The notes: generated by a model from the letters alone, not told the origin. A DNA stretch of 34,084 nucleotides from Candidatus Zhuqueibacterota bacterium (GCA_016929295.1 JAFGJB010000281.1:1-34084), one strand, 5' to 3'; counted from the first letter of the stretch, positions 7,898-19,376 are shown. Numbers and translations: made by a program.

Positions 7898-10800
7898 ATG
7901 AATCAAAGAATAAAACATCTCTTGTCCATCGGACTTTTCGTGACATCTTTTGCCATGGCTCAGCAGACGCTGCAGGAAGATCAAGATTTTCGCTTTGCCA
8001 TCCAGCTGGAAAATAGAGGACTGTATGATATCGCCGCCCTGCAGTTCGAACGTTTTGCCGACACATACCCGACGAGCCCACAAGCGCCAACCGCCTTGCT
8101 GCAGGCCGGCGAAAACTATGAAAAGGCCGATAGCCTGGCACGAGCATCACGAGTCTATCTGGCAGTGCTGTTACAATATCCGCAATCCGCGATATTGGAC
8201 AAAGCGCAGTATAACCAGGGCAGACTACTGGCGAAGAATGGCGAACATCTGCAAGCGGCCATTGCCTACGATCGAATCAAGGTCTTGTCCCCCAGGAGCG
8301 CGCTCATCCCCGAGGCGCAAATCGCCGCCGCGCACTCTTTTTTGCTGGCCGGCGATTTGCAAAGGTCATATGACGCAGCGTTCTATATTCTTGAAAATCA
8401 CAGCACTCATCCGGCACGCTTGCGCGCGCATAAAACCATTGCCGACGTGCACGAGCACAGAGGTGACTATACCCTCGCACTCCAGTCTCTTGAACGTATC
8501 CTCAGCGACCGCGTTGAAGATGATCTGGCGGCAACGGCGTATATACAAAAGGCAGAGATCCTCAAAAAACTTGGACGATTTACTCAAGCTGACAGCGTAT
8601 TGAACAAACTGGTCGCGGGCAAATATGCCAGCCCGATTGTCTCAGGCGCAGCATTGACATTGGCGAGATCAATGCAGGAGCAGGGCCAATTTCGCGACGC
8701 AGCGACTGTGCTCAACAACGCATTGGCCAAGGTGACTGTCGATGATAAAAGCGATTTGTGGTTGACCCTCGGTGATAATTACTATCTTGAAGAAGATTTT
8801 AGCCAGGCGAAAAGCACCTATCTCAAAGTGGCGAATGCAGCGCAGACCAGCAGCGGCCTTTATTTATACCGCTTGGGAATGGTGGATAAAGCCCTGGGGG
8901 ATGTGCCATCCGCCTCGAGTCACTTTGAGCAGGTGCTGGATGATACGACTCTGCATGAAAAAATTCGCATTCATGCAGCCATCGAATATGCCGATCTCAT
9001 CGCGCGCTCGGGCCGCGCCGTCGAGGGGATTCGATACCTGCAAAACTGCGTCGCCACGGCAACGGAACAAGCTGACCGAAATGAATTGCTCCTCGCCATA
9101 GCCGGACTGCAGGAAACCTGTCTGCAGGATTTTGTCGGCGCACGGCAAAATTATCATGCCATCCTGGCGGGATCTCCAAAAAGCTCGATTGCGGATGATG
9201 CGCAATATTTCGCCGCTCGATCCTATGAATATGAAGGCAATCTGAAAAATGCCCTGGGAGAGTATTCCCGCTATCTGCAGTACTATCCGGGCGGCGATTT
9301 TCATTCAATCAGTCAGCAGAAAGTGGACATTTTTCGTTTGACCACTCCAGCGGAGTCGAAAACTCTGCAGCAAGCGGTGAACGAGATCGTGGCTCCCGTT
9401 TCTCGCGCCGGTGCGCTTCACACTCTCGCACACTATCAGATGCACTCTTTTTATGATTATGCCAGGGCACTGGAGCTGCTGGAAAGCGCCGAAAGAGAGA
9501 ATGCCGACGGGCTCAATCTGGAAAAAGTGTACTATGATAAAGGCTTTTGTCATTTTATCCTGCAGGGAAAGGCGTCCCTGGCTAAGCGCATGCAAGAGGC
9601 CGGTGAACATGCCGGTCAGTTGATGCGCCTTGCTGAGAGGATGGCGACAAATTACCCGCAGTCGAAATTAACAGATCAAGTTGAATATTGGGCCGCCCTG
9701 GCGAATTTGCCGACGCAGGAATCTGTGGCAGCGCGTTCTGAATTTCTCACCTCTTCCATCAACAAGATGAACAATGACAGCCTCAGGCAGCATCTGCAAT
9801 TGCGGTTAGTGGATGAAATCGTCGCGTCCTCGCGCGGCCAGGACGCTTCTCAGCTGGAGCAAGCCGGCAGGTCGCTCGATGCGATCATCTCGTCTAGCGC
9901 GTGCGAAAGAATTCAGGCAGAAGCGCTTTATAAACGAGCGCTTTTATTTTATCACACCGCAAAGTCAGATTCCTCGATCGCCCTGCTGAATCGGATGCTG
10001 CTGCTGCGCGATTCGACTCGACGCGTCGATGCTCTTTATCTGCTCGCCACGCTTTACGAGGAGAGAGGAAATGACAGCGATGCGCAACGACTCTATTACG
10101 AGGTCGCCGAACATTATTTCTACTCACCATCGGCGGCGAGAGCGGAGGTCAAGTTGATCTCTCTGATGCTCAGGCGGGGACAGGTCAAAGAGGCTGAGGC
10201 GCGGGTGCTGGCGAAAGAAAAAACCGGCGTTCCTCGCGAGCTGAAAATTTTCTACCCGGTCAAGGCGGATGACGAGGCATTGTGGCTGTGGACAGAGCTG
10301 ACGCGTCGTACGAAATCGCCACAGCAGGCCGTTGCCGCGCTGCAGCAGTATCTCGATCTCGGCAAAGATTCGCAGCACTATGCTGAGGCACTGTTTGCCA
10401 TTGGCGAGTTGGCTGATGAGATGAACAAGCAGGAGATGGCTCTCGGATATTTTCAGGAATGCGCCGCGATCGTTCCGGATGAGCCTCTTGGCCAAAAGGC
10501 GCGATTCAAAACGGCGCAGCTTTACTTTGATCGCGGACTCTATGAAGAGGCGGGTGAACGCTACGCCGACATACGCGACGACCTCTCAGGTGATGTGCGC
10601 AAGGAGGCATTTGTACAGCAGATTATCTGTCACTATCGACTGGGCAAGCTCGGGCGAGCAGAAGATTTGCTCAAACAATTTAAAAAAGAGTATGATGACC
10701 GCAACGCCGAAGCGAAATTCCTCTATGAAGAAGGAATGTTCTATATCAACAGCAAAGATTTCGCGAAAGCTGAAAAGTCGCTCAAAACATTGGCGAGTAG

Positions 10801-11554
10801 ATATGATGATGTTCCCCAGGGTGCTCGCGGTGATCTGGGCCTGGCGCGGTTGTACGTCGTGCAGACAAAGACCGAAGAGGCGCTCAAACGACTGACCGAG
10901 ATTCCGACAAAATACAAAGATCCGGAAATTGTCGCGACGGCTTTTTTAAATCTTGCTGATTTCTATTATGAGAATCGCGCGCTTGCGAATACAGTTGAGG
11001 CCGGCAAGCAGGTGCTGCAATTGACGAATGACCGTCTGATGCGCGGGCAAGCCCTCGATCTGCTCATCAATGCTCTCGATGATTTGGGAATGCGCGATCA
11101 AGCCATTGCCTATCAGCGCGAATACATTGAAACATATCCACATGCTTCTGATCTGCTGGATCGGCGAATCCGTATCGGTACATTTCTCTACTATTTGAAA
11201 GAGTACGATCGCGCCATCGTCCAGTTGAAGGAACTCAAACCACTGGCGCCGGCAAACGATGAAGCGCGCGTGCAATTCTGGATTGCCGAATCCTATGCTG
11301 CAGCCGGATTGACAGAACAAGCAATCATCGAATATCTCAAAGTGCGCTACCAATGCCAGCAACATCCGAAACTGCCGTTCGGCGTGACGGCACTGTACAA
11401 GGCGGGTGAAGGCTATCAAAAACTCGGCAATCTGCCAAAAGCAAAAGAGATGTATGAAACTGTTGTCCGCGAGCGTGGTGCAACGGATGATATCGGCCGT
11501 CATGCGAGCCGAAAATTGCAGGAGGTCGAAGCAGAGATGGGAAAACAGTTGTAA
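7898..11554 (+). CDS. Large secreted tetratricopeptide-repeat protein
   Basis: A 1218-residue protein with a Sec signal peptide (basic MNQRIKH, then hydrophobic LLSIGLFVTSFAMA, probable cleavage after AMA at about residue 20). It is followed almost entirely by TPR and TPR-like helical pairs, for example LENRGLYDIAALQFERFA and AREAF-like A/Y/L-rich units ending in YP. No enzymatic domain is visible. It is probably a periplasmic or outer-membrane-associated scaffold for protein interaction. ATG 7898 is used because TGGAG lies at 7883-7887 and it directly follows the helicase stop, leaving one base between them. nadC starts 2 bp after its stop, so the three genes are almost certainly co-transcribed. 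Its function is unknown. Parts resemble BamD/YbgF-type TPR arrays, but that does not assign a role. Confidence 0.85.
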   Translation: MNQRIKHLLSIGLFVTSFAMAQQTLQEDQDFRFAIQLENRGLYDIAALQFERFADTYPTSPQAPTALLQAGENYEKADSLARASRVYLAVLLQYPQSAILDKAQYNQGRLLAKNGEHLQAAIAYDRIKVLSPRSALIPEAQIAAAHSFLLAGDLQRSYDAAFYILENHSTHPARLRAHKTIADVHEHRGDYTLALQSLERILSDRVEDDLAATAYIQKAEILKKLGRFTQADSVLNKLVAGKYASPIVSGAALTLARSMQEQGQFRDAATVLNNALAKVTVDDKSDLWLTLGDNYYLEEDFSQAKSTYLKVANAAQTSSGLYLYRLGMVDKALGDVPSASSHFEQVLDDTTLHEKIRIHAAIEYADLIARSGRAVEGIRYLQNCVATATEQADRNELLLAIAGLQETCLQDFVGARQNYHAILAGSPKSSIADDAQYFAARSYEYEGNLKNALGEYSRYLQYYPGGDFHSISQQKVDIFRLTTPAESKTLQQAVNEIVAPVSRAGALHTLAHYQMHSFYDYARALELLESAERENADGLNLEKVYYDKGFCHFILQGKASLAKRMQEAGEHAGQLMRLAERMATNYPQSKLTDQVEYWAALANLPTQESVAARSEFLTSSINKMNNDSLRQHLQLRLVDEIVASSRGQDASQLEQAGRSLDAIISSSACERIQAEALYKRALLFYHTAKSDSSIALLNRMLLLRDSTRRVDALYLLATLYEERGNDSDAQRLYYEVAEHYFYSPSAARAEVKLISLMLRRGQVKEAEARVLAKEKTGVPRELKIFYPVKADDEALWLWTELTRRTKSPQQAVAALQQYLDLGKDSQHYAEALFAIGELADEMNKQEMALGYFQECAAIVPDEPLGQKARFKTAQLYFDRGLYEEAGERYADIRDDLSGDVRKEAFVQQIICHYRLGKLGRAEDLLKQFKKEYDDRNAEAKFLYEEGMFYINSKDFAKAEKSLKTLASRYDDVPQGARGDLGLARLYVVQTKTEEALKRLTEIPTKYKDPEIVATAFLNLADFYYENRALANTVEAGKQVLQLTNDRLMRGQALDLLINALDDLGMRDQAIAYQREYIETYPHASDLLDRRIRIGTFLYYLKEYDRAIVQLKELKPLAPANDEARVQFWIAESYAAAGLTEQAIIEYLKVRYQCQQHPKLPFGVTALYKAGEGYQKLGNLPKAKEMYETVVRERGATDDIGRHASRKLQEVEAEMGKQL

Positions 11555-11556
11555 AA

Positions 11557-12408
11557 ATGCAAGAGATGAAGCAGGCAGCGCGCCGACTTGTCGCCATTGC
11601 ACTTGCCGAAGACCTCGGCGATCGCGGTGATATCACGACGCTGGCGCTCGATGCTGGCCGTCAGCCGACCAACGCCGTCATCATCGCCAGGCAGGAGGGA
11701 GTTGTCTGCGGCCTGGATGTCGTGAAACTGGTCTTTGAGGAAATTGATCCCACCGTACTCATCGCGCCTGATGTCAAAGATGGTGATCTTGTCACCGGCC
11801 ACCAGCATCTTGTTGTTCTGTCCGGCTGCGCGCAAAGCATTCTCACTGCCGAGCGCACCTGTCTCAATTTCCTCGGACGCCTGTCGGGCATCGCCACGCT
11901 CACGCACGCCTTTGTCGATTCGGTCAGGGGCACAAAAGCACAGATACTGGATACAAGAAAGACGACGCCCGGCTGGCGGCTGTTGGAGAAATATGCGGTG
12001 CGATGCGGTGGCGGCGTCAATCATCGCGCCGGTCTATTCGAGATGTTTCTTATCAAGGAAAATCATATCGCCGCAGCGGGCGGCATGACGAATGCTGTCG
12101 ATCAATGCCGTCGTTATATGAAAGCGAAAAATATTCGGGTTGCGATCGAAGTGGAGACGCAAAATAGTGACGATGTGCGGGAGGCGCTTTTGCTGCGTGT
12201 CGATCGAATCATGCTCGATAACATGAGTCTGGCGGCGGTGCAAGAATGCGTCGCTATGGTGGACGGGCGAATTCCGCTGGAAGCATCGGGAAATGTGTCG
12301 CTTGCCACGGTTCGGGCGATCGCCGAGACCGGCGTTGATTTCATCTCCGTCGGCTCACTGACCCATTCGGCGACCGCACTCGATGTCAGCCTGCTTTTTC
12401 TCTCTTGA
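11557..12408 (+). CDS. nadC: Nicotinate-nucleotide pyrophosphorylase (carboxylating)
   Basis: A 283-residue quinolinate phosphoribosyltransferase. It converts quinolinate and PRPP to nicotinate mononucleotide in de novo NAD synthesis in the cytoplasm. Recognisable blocks are EDLGDRGDITT near the N-terminus, AERTCLNFLGRLSGIAT, LDTRKTTPGWR, the glycine-rich CGGGVNHRAGL, KENHI, IEVETQN, LDNMS, LEASGNV and ISVGSLTHS. The length matches the family. ATG 11557 lies 2 bp after the TPR stop. It is the last gene of the 366-12408 run. No nadA or nadB is present in the window. Confidence 0.96.
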   Translation: MQEMKQAARRLVAIALAEDLGDRGDITTLALDAGRQPTNAVIIARQEGVVCGLDVVKLVFEEIDPTVLIAPDVKDGDLVTGHQHLVVLSGCAQSILTAERTCLNFLGRLSGIATLTHAFVDSVRGTKAQILDTRKTTPGWRLLEKYAVRCGGGVNHRAGLFEMFLIKENHIAAAGGMTNAVDQCRRYMKAKNIRVAIEVETQNSDDVREALLLRVDRIMLDNMSLAAVQECVAMVDGRIPLEASGNVSLATVRAIAETGVDFISVGSLTHSATALDVSLLFLS

Positions 12409-12436
12409 CGTGGTCAAAATGTGCGCGAATACGCCA

Positions 12437-12468
12437 ATTTGACAGATAAGCCGGCGCAGATGTCAAAT
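12437..12468. promoter_or_regulatory. Perfect 8-bp dyad upstream of ClpX-like gene
   Basis: ATTTGACA at 12437-12444 and TGTCAAAT at 12461-12468 are perfect inverted repeats separated by 16 bases, so the half-sites are about two helical turns apart. The left arm contains a TTGACA that resembles a -35 element, but I see no good -10 at the matching distance. No T-run follows, which argues against a terminator. It lies alone in the 156-bp gap between nadC and the ATPase gene, so an operator is possible. The rest of the gap shows nothing I can name. Confidence 0.4.
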
Positions 12469-12564
12469 GGGGATTGTACACCGATCTTTTCCTCATCGAG
12501 AATCTTGTGGAATAGTTATTGCAATTCTGATTGTTGTGAATCGAAGGAATAGCATGAGGACAAT

Positions 12565-14094
12565 ATGAGTCAGATAGAAAATAGCAAATCTCCCAACCCC
12601 GATGATATACGAAACGACGTCTCTAATTTTCTACGCAACAAATACGGCGATCGTGTGATCATTCCGCCGGAAGCCGAACGAGTCGGCAATCCGCCGGCCG
12701 ACAAAAATAATGACGAAAAATCGCTGCCGAACATCCATTTTGATCTCAAGCCGACGGAACTGGAATCCTATCTCAATGAATATATCGTCGGCCAGCAGGA
12801 AGCGGTGGAGGTGTTAGCGACCAAAATCGCGACGCACTTTAATCGGATGAAATACGAAACGCGAAATAGTGATATGGAGGCGCTCGTCGGCAACATCAAG
12901 AGCAATGTCCTGATGATTGGCCCGACCGGTGTCGGCAAGACCTATCTGGTGAAATTGATTGCGAAGAAAATTGGCGTACCGTTTGTAAAGGGTGATGCGA
13001 CCAAGTTTAGCGAAACCGGCTACGTCGGCGGCGATGTGGATGATCTTGTGCGCAACCTGGTGCATGAAGCTAACGGCGATATTCGCCTCGCCGAATATGG
13101 CATTATTTATCTTGATGAAATTGACAAGATAGCGTCCTCGGGCAATGGTTTTGGACCGGACGTGTCGCGCAGCGGCGTCCAGCGCAACCTGCTCAAGCTC
13201 ATGGAAGAAGGTGAAGTTGATCTCAAGGTGCCGCATGATCTGGCTTCGCAGATGGAGGCCGCTATGCAGGCGCAACGCACTGGCAAGGTCGAGCGCAAAA
13301 AGATCAATACAAAGAATATCCTGTTCGTCACCAGTGGCGCCTTTTCCGGATTGACGGACATCATCCGAAAACGGCTGAATCAACAGCCAATGGGATTCAC
13401 GAACAAGGATGCGGATGTCCTGAAAATTCCGGATGAGAATATTTTCAAAATGGTTCGGTCCGAGGACTTGATCAAATTCGGCTTTGAAACAGAGTTTGTC
13501 GGCCGTCTTCCCGTGGTCGTCAGCCTGGATGGCCTGGATGTCGAAGGTCTCTATCAAATTCTCAAGAATCCAAACAGCACGGTCATTCTCGGCAAAAAGC
13601 GGGATTTCCGAGCCTACGGCATCGAGATCGACTTTGACGATGATGCCTTGCATCGGATCGCCGAGCTCGCCTTTGAAGAGCACACCGGCGCGCGCGGTCT
13701 GACAAGTGTGGTTGACCGACTGCTGCTCAAGTACGAAAAGCTGTTGCCGGATACGAACCTGGATCACATCGTCATCACTCGCGAGATTGTGGAAAATTCG
13801 ACCGCGGAACTGGAAAAAATATTGACGAATTACTATATCAAAAGCTTTCAAACGAGATTTCTCGTCCGCAACAATATTGTCATCACTTTTACGAAAGAAG
13901 CCATCCAGATGCTGCAGGATAAAGCGCGACAGCACGGACAGAATGTGGAGCAAGTGTGCAACGAATTGCTCGGCAACTATGAGTATGGCCTCAAATTGCT
14001 CAATTGGGACAAGTTCACGGTGGATGCGGACATTATCAAGAATCCCAAGGAACGGCTGGAAGAGTTGATCAAGAAATCATATGAAAAAAAGTAA
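12565..14094 (+). CDS. ClpX-like AAA+ ATPase, atypical architecture
   Basis: A 509-residue HslU/ClpX-class AAA+ protein. It has Walker A GPTGVGKT (119-126), pore loop GYVG (152-155), Walker B YLDEID (182-187), arginine-finger box EFVGRLP (310-316) and sensor-2 GARGL (375-379). Three things differ from standard ClpX. The N-terminal ~60 residues have no Cys4 zinc-binding domain. The ClpP-docking IGF loop reads MGF (276-278). A polar insertion (about 222-246) sits where the RKH loop lies in ClpX. After the AAA small domain there is a ~90-residue extension (437-502) that itself resembles a second small domain lacking sensor 2. No clpP is adjacent; uvrC follows after 19 bp. It is probably an unfoldase or remodeller, but protease partnership is unproven. 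Confidence 0.85.
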   Translation: MSQIENSKSPNPDDIRNDVSNFLRNKYGDRVIIPPEAERVGNPPADKNNDEKSLPNIHFDLKPTELESYLNEYIVGQQEAVEVLATKIATHFNRMKYETRNSDMEALVGNIKSNVLMIGPTGVGKTYLVKLIAKKIGVPFVKGDATKFSETGYVGGDVDDLVRNLVHEANGDIRLAEYGIIYLDEIDKIASSGNGFGPDVSRSGVQRNLLKLMEEGEVDLKVPHDLASQMEAAMQAQRTGKVERKKINTKNILFVTSGAFSGLTDIIRKRLNQQPMGFTNKDADVLKIPDENIFKMVRSEDLIKFGFETEFVGRLPVVVSLDGLDVEGLYQILKNPNSTVILGKKRDFRAYGIEIDFDDDALHRIAELAFEEHTGARGLTSVVDRLLLKYEKLLPDTNLDHIVITREIVENSTAELEKILTNYYIKSFQTRFLVRNNIVITFTKEAIQMLQDKARQHGQNVEQVCNELLGNYEYGLKLLNWDKFTVDADIIKNPKERLEELIKKSYEKK

Positions 14095-14113
14095 AGAGCG
14101 GACGGAATAATGG

Positions 14114-15973
14114 ATGCCTTTGATTTTGAAATCATTGCCTGACCATCTGCAGGAAAAACTCGACAACCTGTCCAGAGAGCCGGGGGTTTATCTCTATAAA
14201 GACAAGAACGGCAATATCATCTACATCGGCAAAGCCAAAGTGCTGCGCAATCGCGTGCGCTCCTATTTTCAACATCAGCGAACTGATTCGAAAACGATGC
14301 ATCTGCTGTCGCGCATCGACGATATTGAGACGATCATCACCGACACTGAGGTCGAGGCACTCATCCTCGAGGCAAATCTTGTCAAGGAGCACAAGCCGCG
14401 CTATAACATCAATCTCAAGGACGACAAGAGTTTTCCCTATCTGCGGGTGACGAATGAACCATATCCGCGAATTTTCCCGACGCGTAAAGTCATTCGTGAC
14501 GGGTCGCGATATTTTGGTCCCTATACGAATGTCATCGCCATGAAAGCTTTGTTGGCGACTATCAAAAAGATCTTTCCCGTTCGTTCCTGCAGCCTGCCTC
14601 TGAATGAAAAGACAATCGCCGCGCACAAATTTAAAGTCTGTTTGAATTATCATATTCACCGCTGTTCCGGACCATGCGAAGGTCATGTTTCGCAGGAAGA
14701 ATATCAGCAGACGATAGATTATATTGTTGAATTCATCCAGGGCAACACCGCCAGACTTGAACGCGATATAAAAGCGCGCATGTATGCACTGTCAGAGGAG
14801 CGTCGATTTGAGGAGGCGGCTCGACTGCGCGACCAGCTGCAGTCCATCACCATGTTTTCCGAGCGGCAAAAAGTTTTGGACAACAATCTGGCGGATCGAG
14901 ACATCATTGCCACAGCAGTCGATGAAGACGATGCGTGCTGCGTCGTATTGCGCGTGCGCGAGGGAAAGATCATCTCCAAAGATCATTTTTTCATGGAGCA
15001 CACGGAGGGCGAAAATGTTGCGGCCATCACCAAGGCCTTTTTGCAGCAGTTTTATTTAAAGGCAGAGGATGTGCCCGCTGAAGTTCTGGCATCCGGCCAT
15101 TTTGGCGACGACCATCTTTTTCTCGAAGAGTGGCTGTCGCAAAAGAATGCCCGACGCGTCAGGCTGCTGTTTCCGCAACGAGGAGAAAAGGAGAGGCTTT
15201 TGCAGATGTGCGTGCGCAATGCCAAACATCACCTCGATGAATTAAAGTTGAAAAAAATGCAGTCAAAAGAATATGTCGCCGGATCTGTCAGGGCGCTGCA
15301 AAAAGCTCTGCAACTCGATCATCCGCCGCAGCGAATTGAAGGATTTGACATCTCCAACATTCAAGGCACTGATCCGGTCGCTTCCATGGTCTGTTTCATC
15401 AATGGTCGAGCGGCAAAGGGTGAGTATCGTCGCTATAAAATCCGCATCAAACAATCACCCGACGATTTTGCCATGATGAACGAAGTGGTGAAGCGCCGTT
15501 ACGCGCGTCAGCTTCGGGAGAAAAAAACGCTGCCGGATCTGATTTTAATCGATGGCGGCAAAGGCCAGCTCAACGCGGCCTGCACAGCGTTAAGGGATCT
15601 TGGTTTGGACAATCAACCGGTCATTGCCCTGGCAAAACGACTCGATGAAATTTACCGGCCCGGGATTTCGGCGCCGCAAAATCTGCCGCGAGACTCCGCG
15701 GCACTGCGACTGCTGCAGCGCGTGCGCGATGAGTCGCACCGATTTGCCCTGACATTTCATCGTGCACGGCGAAAGCAGCGCACGCTGCTCTCCGATCTCG
15801 ATAGCATTCCCGGCATTGGCGTCAGACGCAAGTCAGATCTCCTGCGCCATTTTCAATCCATGGATAATATCAAGGCAGCTTCTGTCGACGAGCTGGCCAT
15901 CGGCAGCATCTCCGCGAGGTTGGCGGCGATCATTTACGCGCATCTGCACCGGGAAGAGAGCGAGGGGGCCTAA
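14114..15973 (+). CDS. uvrC: Excinuclease ABC subunit C
   Basis: A 619-residue UvrC, the subunit that makes both incisions around a lesion in nucleotide excision repair. The N-terminal GIY-YIG nuclease has PGVYLYKDKNGNIIYIGKA at about 23-42 with a following arginine (NRVRSYF). Then come CLNYHIHRCSGPCEG, the UVR motif that binds UvrB (EERRFEEAARLRDQL), the RNase H-like 5' nuclease (EGFDISNIQG, LILIDGGKGQL) and C-terminal helix-hairpin-helix repeats (SIPGIGVRRKSDLL). The start is ATG 14114; an ATG four bases upstream is out of frame and closes quickly. The stop overlaps the convergent lipoprotein gene. uvrA and uvrB are not in the window. Confidence 0.96.
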   Translation: MPLILKSLPDHLQEKLDNLSREPGVYLYKDKNGNIIYIGKAKVLRNRVRSYFQHQRTDSKTMHLLSRIDDIETIITDTEVEALILEANLVKEHKPRYNINLKDDKSFPYLRVTNEPYPRIFPTRKVIRDGSRYFGPYTNVIAMKALLATIKKIFPVRSCSLPLNEKTIAAHKFKVCLNYHIHRCSGPCEGHVSQEEYQQTIDYIVEFIQGNTARLERDIKARMYALSEERRFEEAARLRDQLQSITMFSERQKVLDNNLADRDIIATAVDEDDACCVVLRVREGKIISKDHFFMEHTEGENVAAITKAFLQQFYLKAEDVPAEVLASGHFGDDHLFLEEWLSQKNARRVRLLFPQRGEKERLLQMCVRNAKHHLDELKLKKMQSKEYVAGSVRALQKALQLDHPPQRIEGFDISNIQGTDPVASMVCFINGRAAKGEYRRYKIRIKQSPDDFAMMNEVVKRRYARQLREKKTLPDLILIDGGKGQLNAACTALRDLGLDNQPVIALAKRLDEIYRPGISAPQNLPRDSAALRLLQRVRDESHRFALTFHRARRKQRTLLSDLDSIPGIGVRRKSDLLRHFQSMDNIKAASVDELAIGSISARLAAIIYAHLHREESEGA

Positions 15974-16287
15974 TCAACCGAGCGAATGTGCAGCCTGGCG
16001 CGAAGAGAGTCATCAAATTGCTCAAAAGCCTGCAGGAAAATTTCCGGATGGCGTTCAAGATAGGCCAGGGTGGTGTCGAATTGTGCGGGGCTCATGTCGT
16101 GCAGTGCCAGCGCAGAATCCATCAGCGCGCTTTTGTCCATGAAAGGGGCGTGATCCGCCTGGTTGAGTTCAATGAATGTTTCATAGACCTGAAAAAACCG
16201 CGGAATGTCCGGTTTGACCGCCGGTTCTTTGCGTCTTGAACAGGAGAAAAAGATCAAGAGGGTGCATAAAACGGCTATTATCCTCAT
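15970..16287 (-). CDS. Small DUF4296-like lipoprotein
   Basis: A 105-residue protein on the minus strand. ATG 16287 is preceded by an AAAGGAG ribosome binding site (complement of 16293-16299), so the longer frame from 16311 is not needed. The N-terminus is a lipoprotein signal (MRIIAVLCTLLIFFSC, cysteine at residue 16), predicting a lipid-anchored envelope protein. The mature part is helical, with ...ALMDSALALHDMSPAQFDTTLAYLERHPEIF. Its short-helix arrangement resembles DUF4296 lipoproteins known from Bacteroidota and relatives; this is a by-eye resemblance. It is the only minus-strand gene in the window, and its last four bases overlap the end of uvrC. Function unknown. Confidence 0.75.
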   Translation of the reverse strand: MRIIAVLCTLLIFFSCSRRKEPAVKPDIPRFFQVYETFIELNQADHAPFMDKSALMDSALALHDMSPAQFDTTLAYLERHPEIFLQAFEQFDDSLRARLHIRSVD

Positions 16288-16422
16288 GAGTGCTCCTTTA
16301 TCAGGGATCAAACGTGTGGTGCGCTGTCATCTGCGTCATCCGTGCAGCTCTGAAATAGCTTGCTTTTATATGTTCATTTTTCTAATTTTGGTAGTCATTG
16401 ACGGATTATGAAAAGTTGTGCT

Positions 16423-16450
16423 TGCCGATTCCATCGGCTTTTTTTATGCT
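16423..16450 (+). promoter_or_regulatory. Possible radA promoter overlapping the terminator
   Basis: TTGCCG (16423-16428) and TATGCT (16445-16450) are 16 bases apart and could serve as -35 and -10 elements, placing a start about 14 bases before radA. An alternative -10 is TAATAT at 16450-16455. The two arms of the terminator hairpin lie inside the spacer. radA has no Shine-Dalgarno sequence (AATATTTTACT before the ATG), which fits a very short leader. Weak evidence. Confidence 0.35.
16424..16445 (+). terminator. Intrinsic terminator just upstream of radA
   Basis: The stem GCCGAT (16424-16429) and ATCGGC (16433-16438) is perfect, with loop TCC, and is followed by seven T residues (16439-16445). 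It ends 25 bp before the radA start codon. In the + direction the nearest upstream gene is uvrC, 450 bp away and across the antisense of the lipoprotein gene. It may therefore stop uvrC read-through or act as an attenuator of radA. Confidence 0.75.
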
Positions 16451-16470
16451 AATATAGTGAATATTTTACT

Positions 16471-18998
<2,528 letters not shown>

Positions 18999-19022
18999 TC
19001 AACCAAGCACAGGAGGAAACAC

Positions 19023-19376
19023 ATGTATTTCTTATTATCTGTTTTGGCGATGACAGGTCCATCAGGGGGGCAAGGGACGGGCAATCCTCTCGGCATGTTC
19101 ATGCCGCTCATTCTCATTTTTCTGATCATGTGGCTGTTGATTTTTCGTCCGCAAGCGCGAAAACAGAAGCAACATCAACGGATGGTACAGGACGTCCAGC
19201 CGGGTGACCGCGTATTGACGATCGGCGGTATGTATGGCGTCGTCAAGGGCTTTAAGAATGAGGACAAAGTGATCATCCTGGAGATAGATAAAAATGTCAA
19301 AATCGAGTTTCTGAAAAGCTCGATCGCGCAAAACCTGACCGCCGAGGAACGCATGCCGGTCGGGAAAAAGAGATGA
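19023..19376 (+). CDS. yajC: Preprotein translocase accessory subunit YajC
   Basis: A 117-residue small inner-membrane protein that associates with SecDF and the Sec translocon. A short N-terminal stretch rich in Gly precedes one membrane helix (about residues 23-41, PLGMFMPLILIFLIMWLLI). The typical cytoplasmic motif FRPQ-x-K-x-K-x-H follows, and a small globular domain with VQPGDRVLTIGGMYGVVKG. A strong AGGAGG-type ribosome binding site lies 6-7 bases before ATG 19023. The usual downstream secD and secF genes are absent here; the stop overlaps fmt instead (ATGA). Confidence 0.94.
   Translation: MYFLLSVLAMTGPSGGQGTGNPLGMFMPLILIFLIMWLLIFRPQARKQKQHQRMVQDVQPGDRVLTIGGMYGVVKGFKNEDKVIILEIDKNVKIEFLKSSIAQNLTAEERMPVGKKR

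Noticed and set aside
12814-13953. A 379-codon open frame on the minus strand
   Set aside because: It is antisense to the ClpX-like ATPase, whose Walker and sensor motifs are clear. The translation has no recognisable domain.
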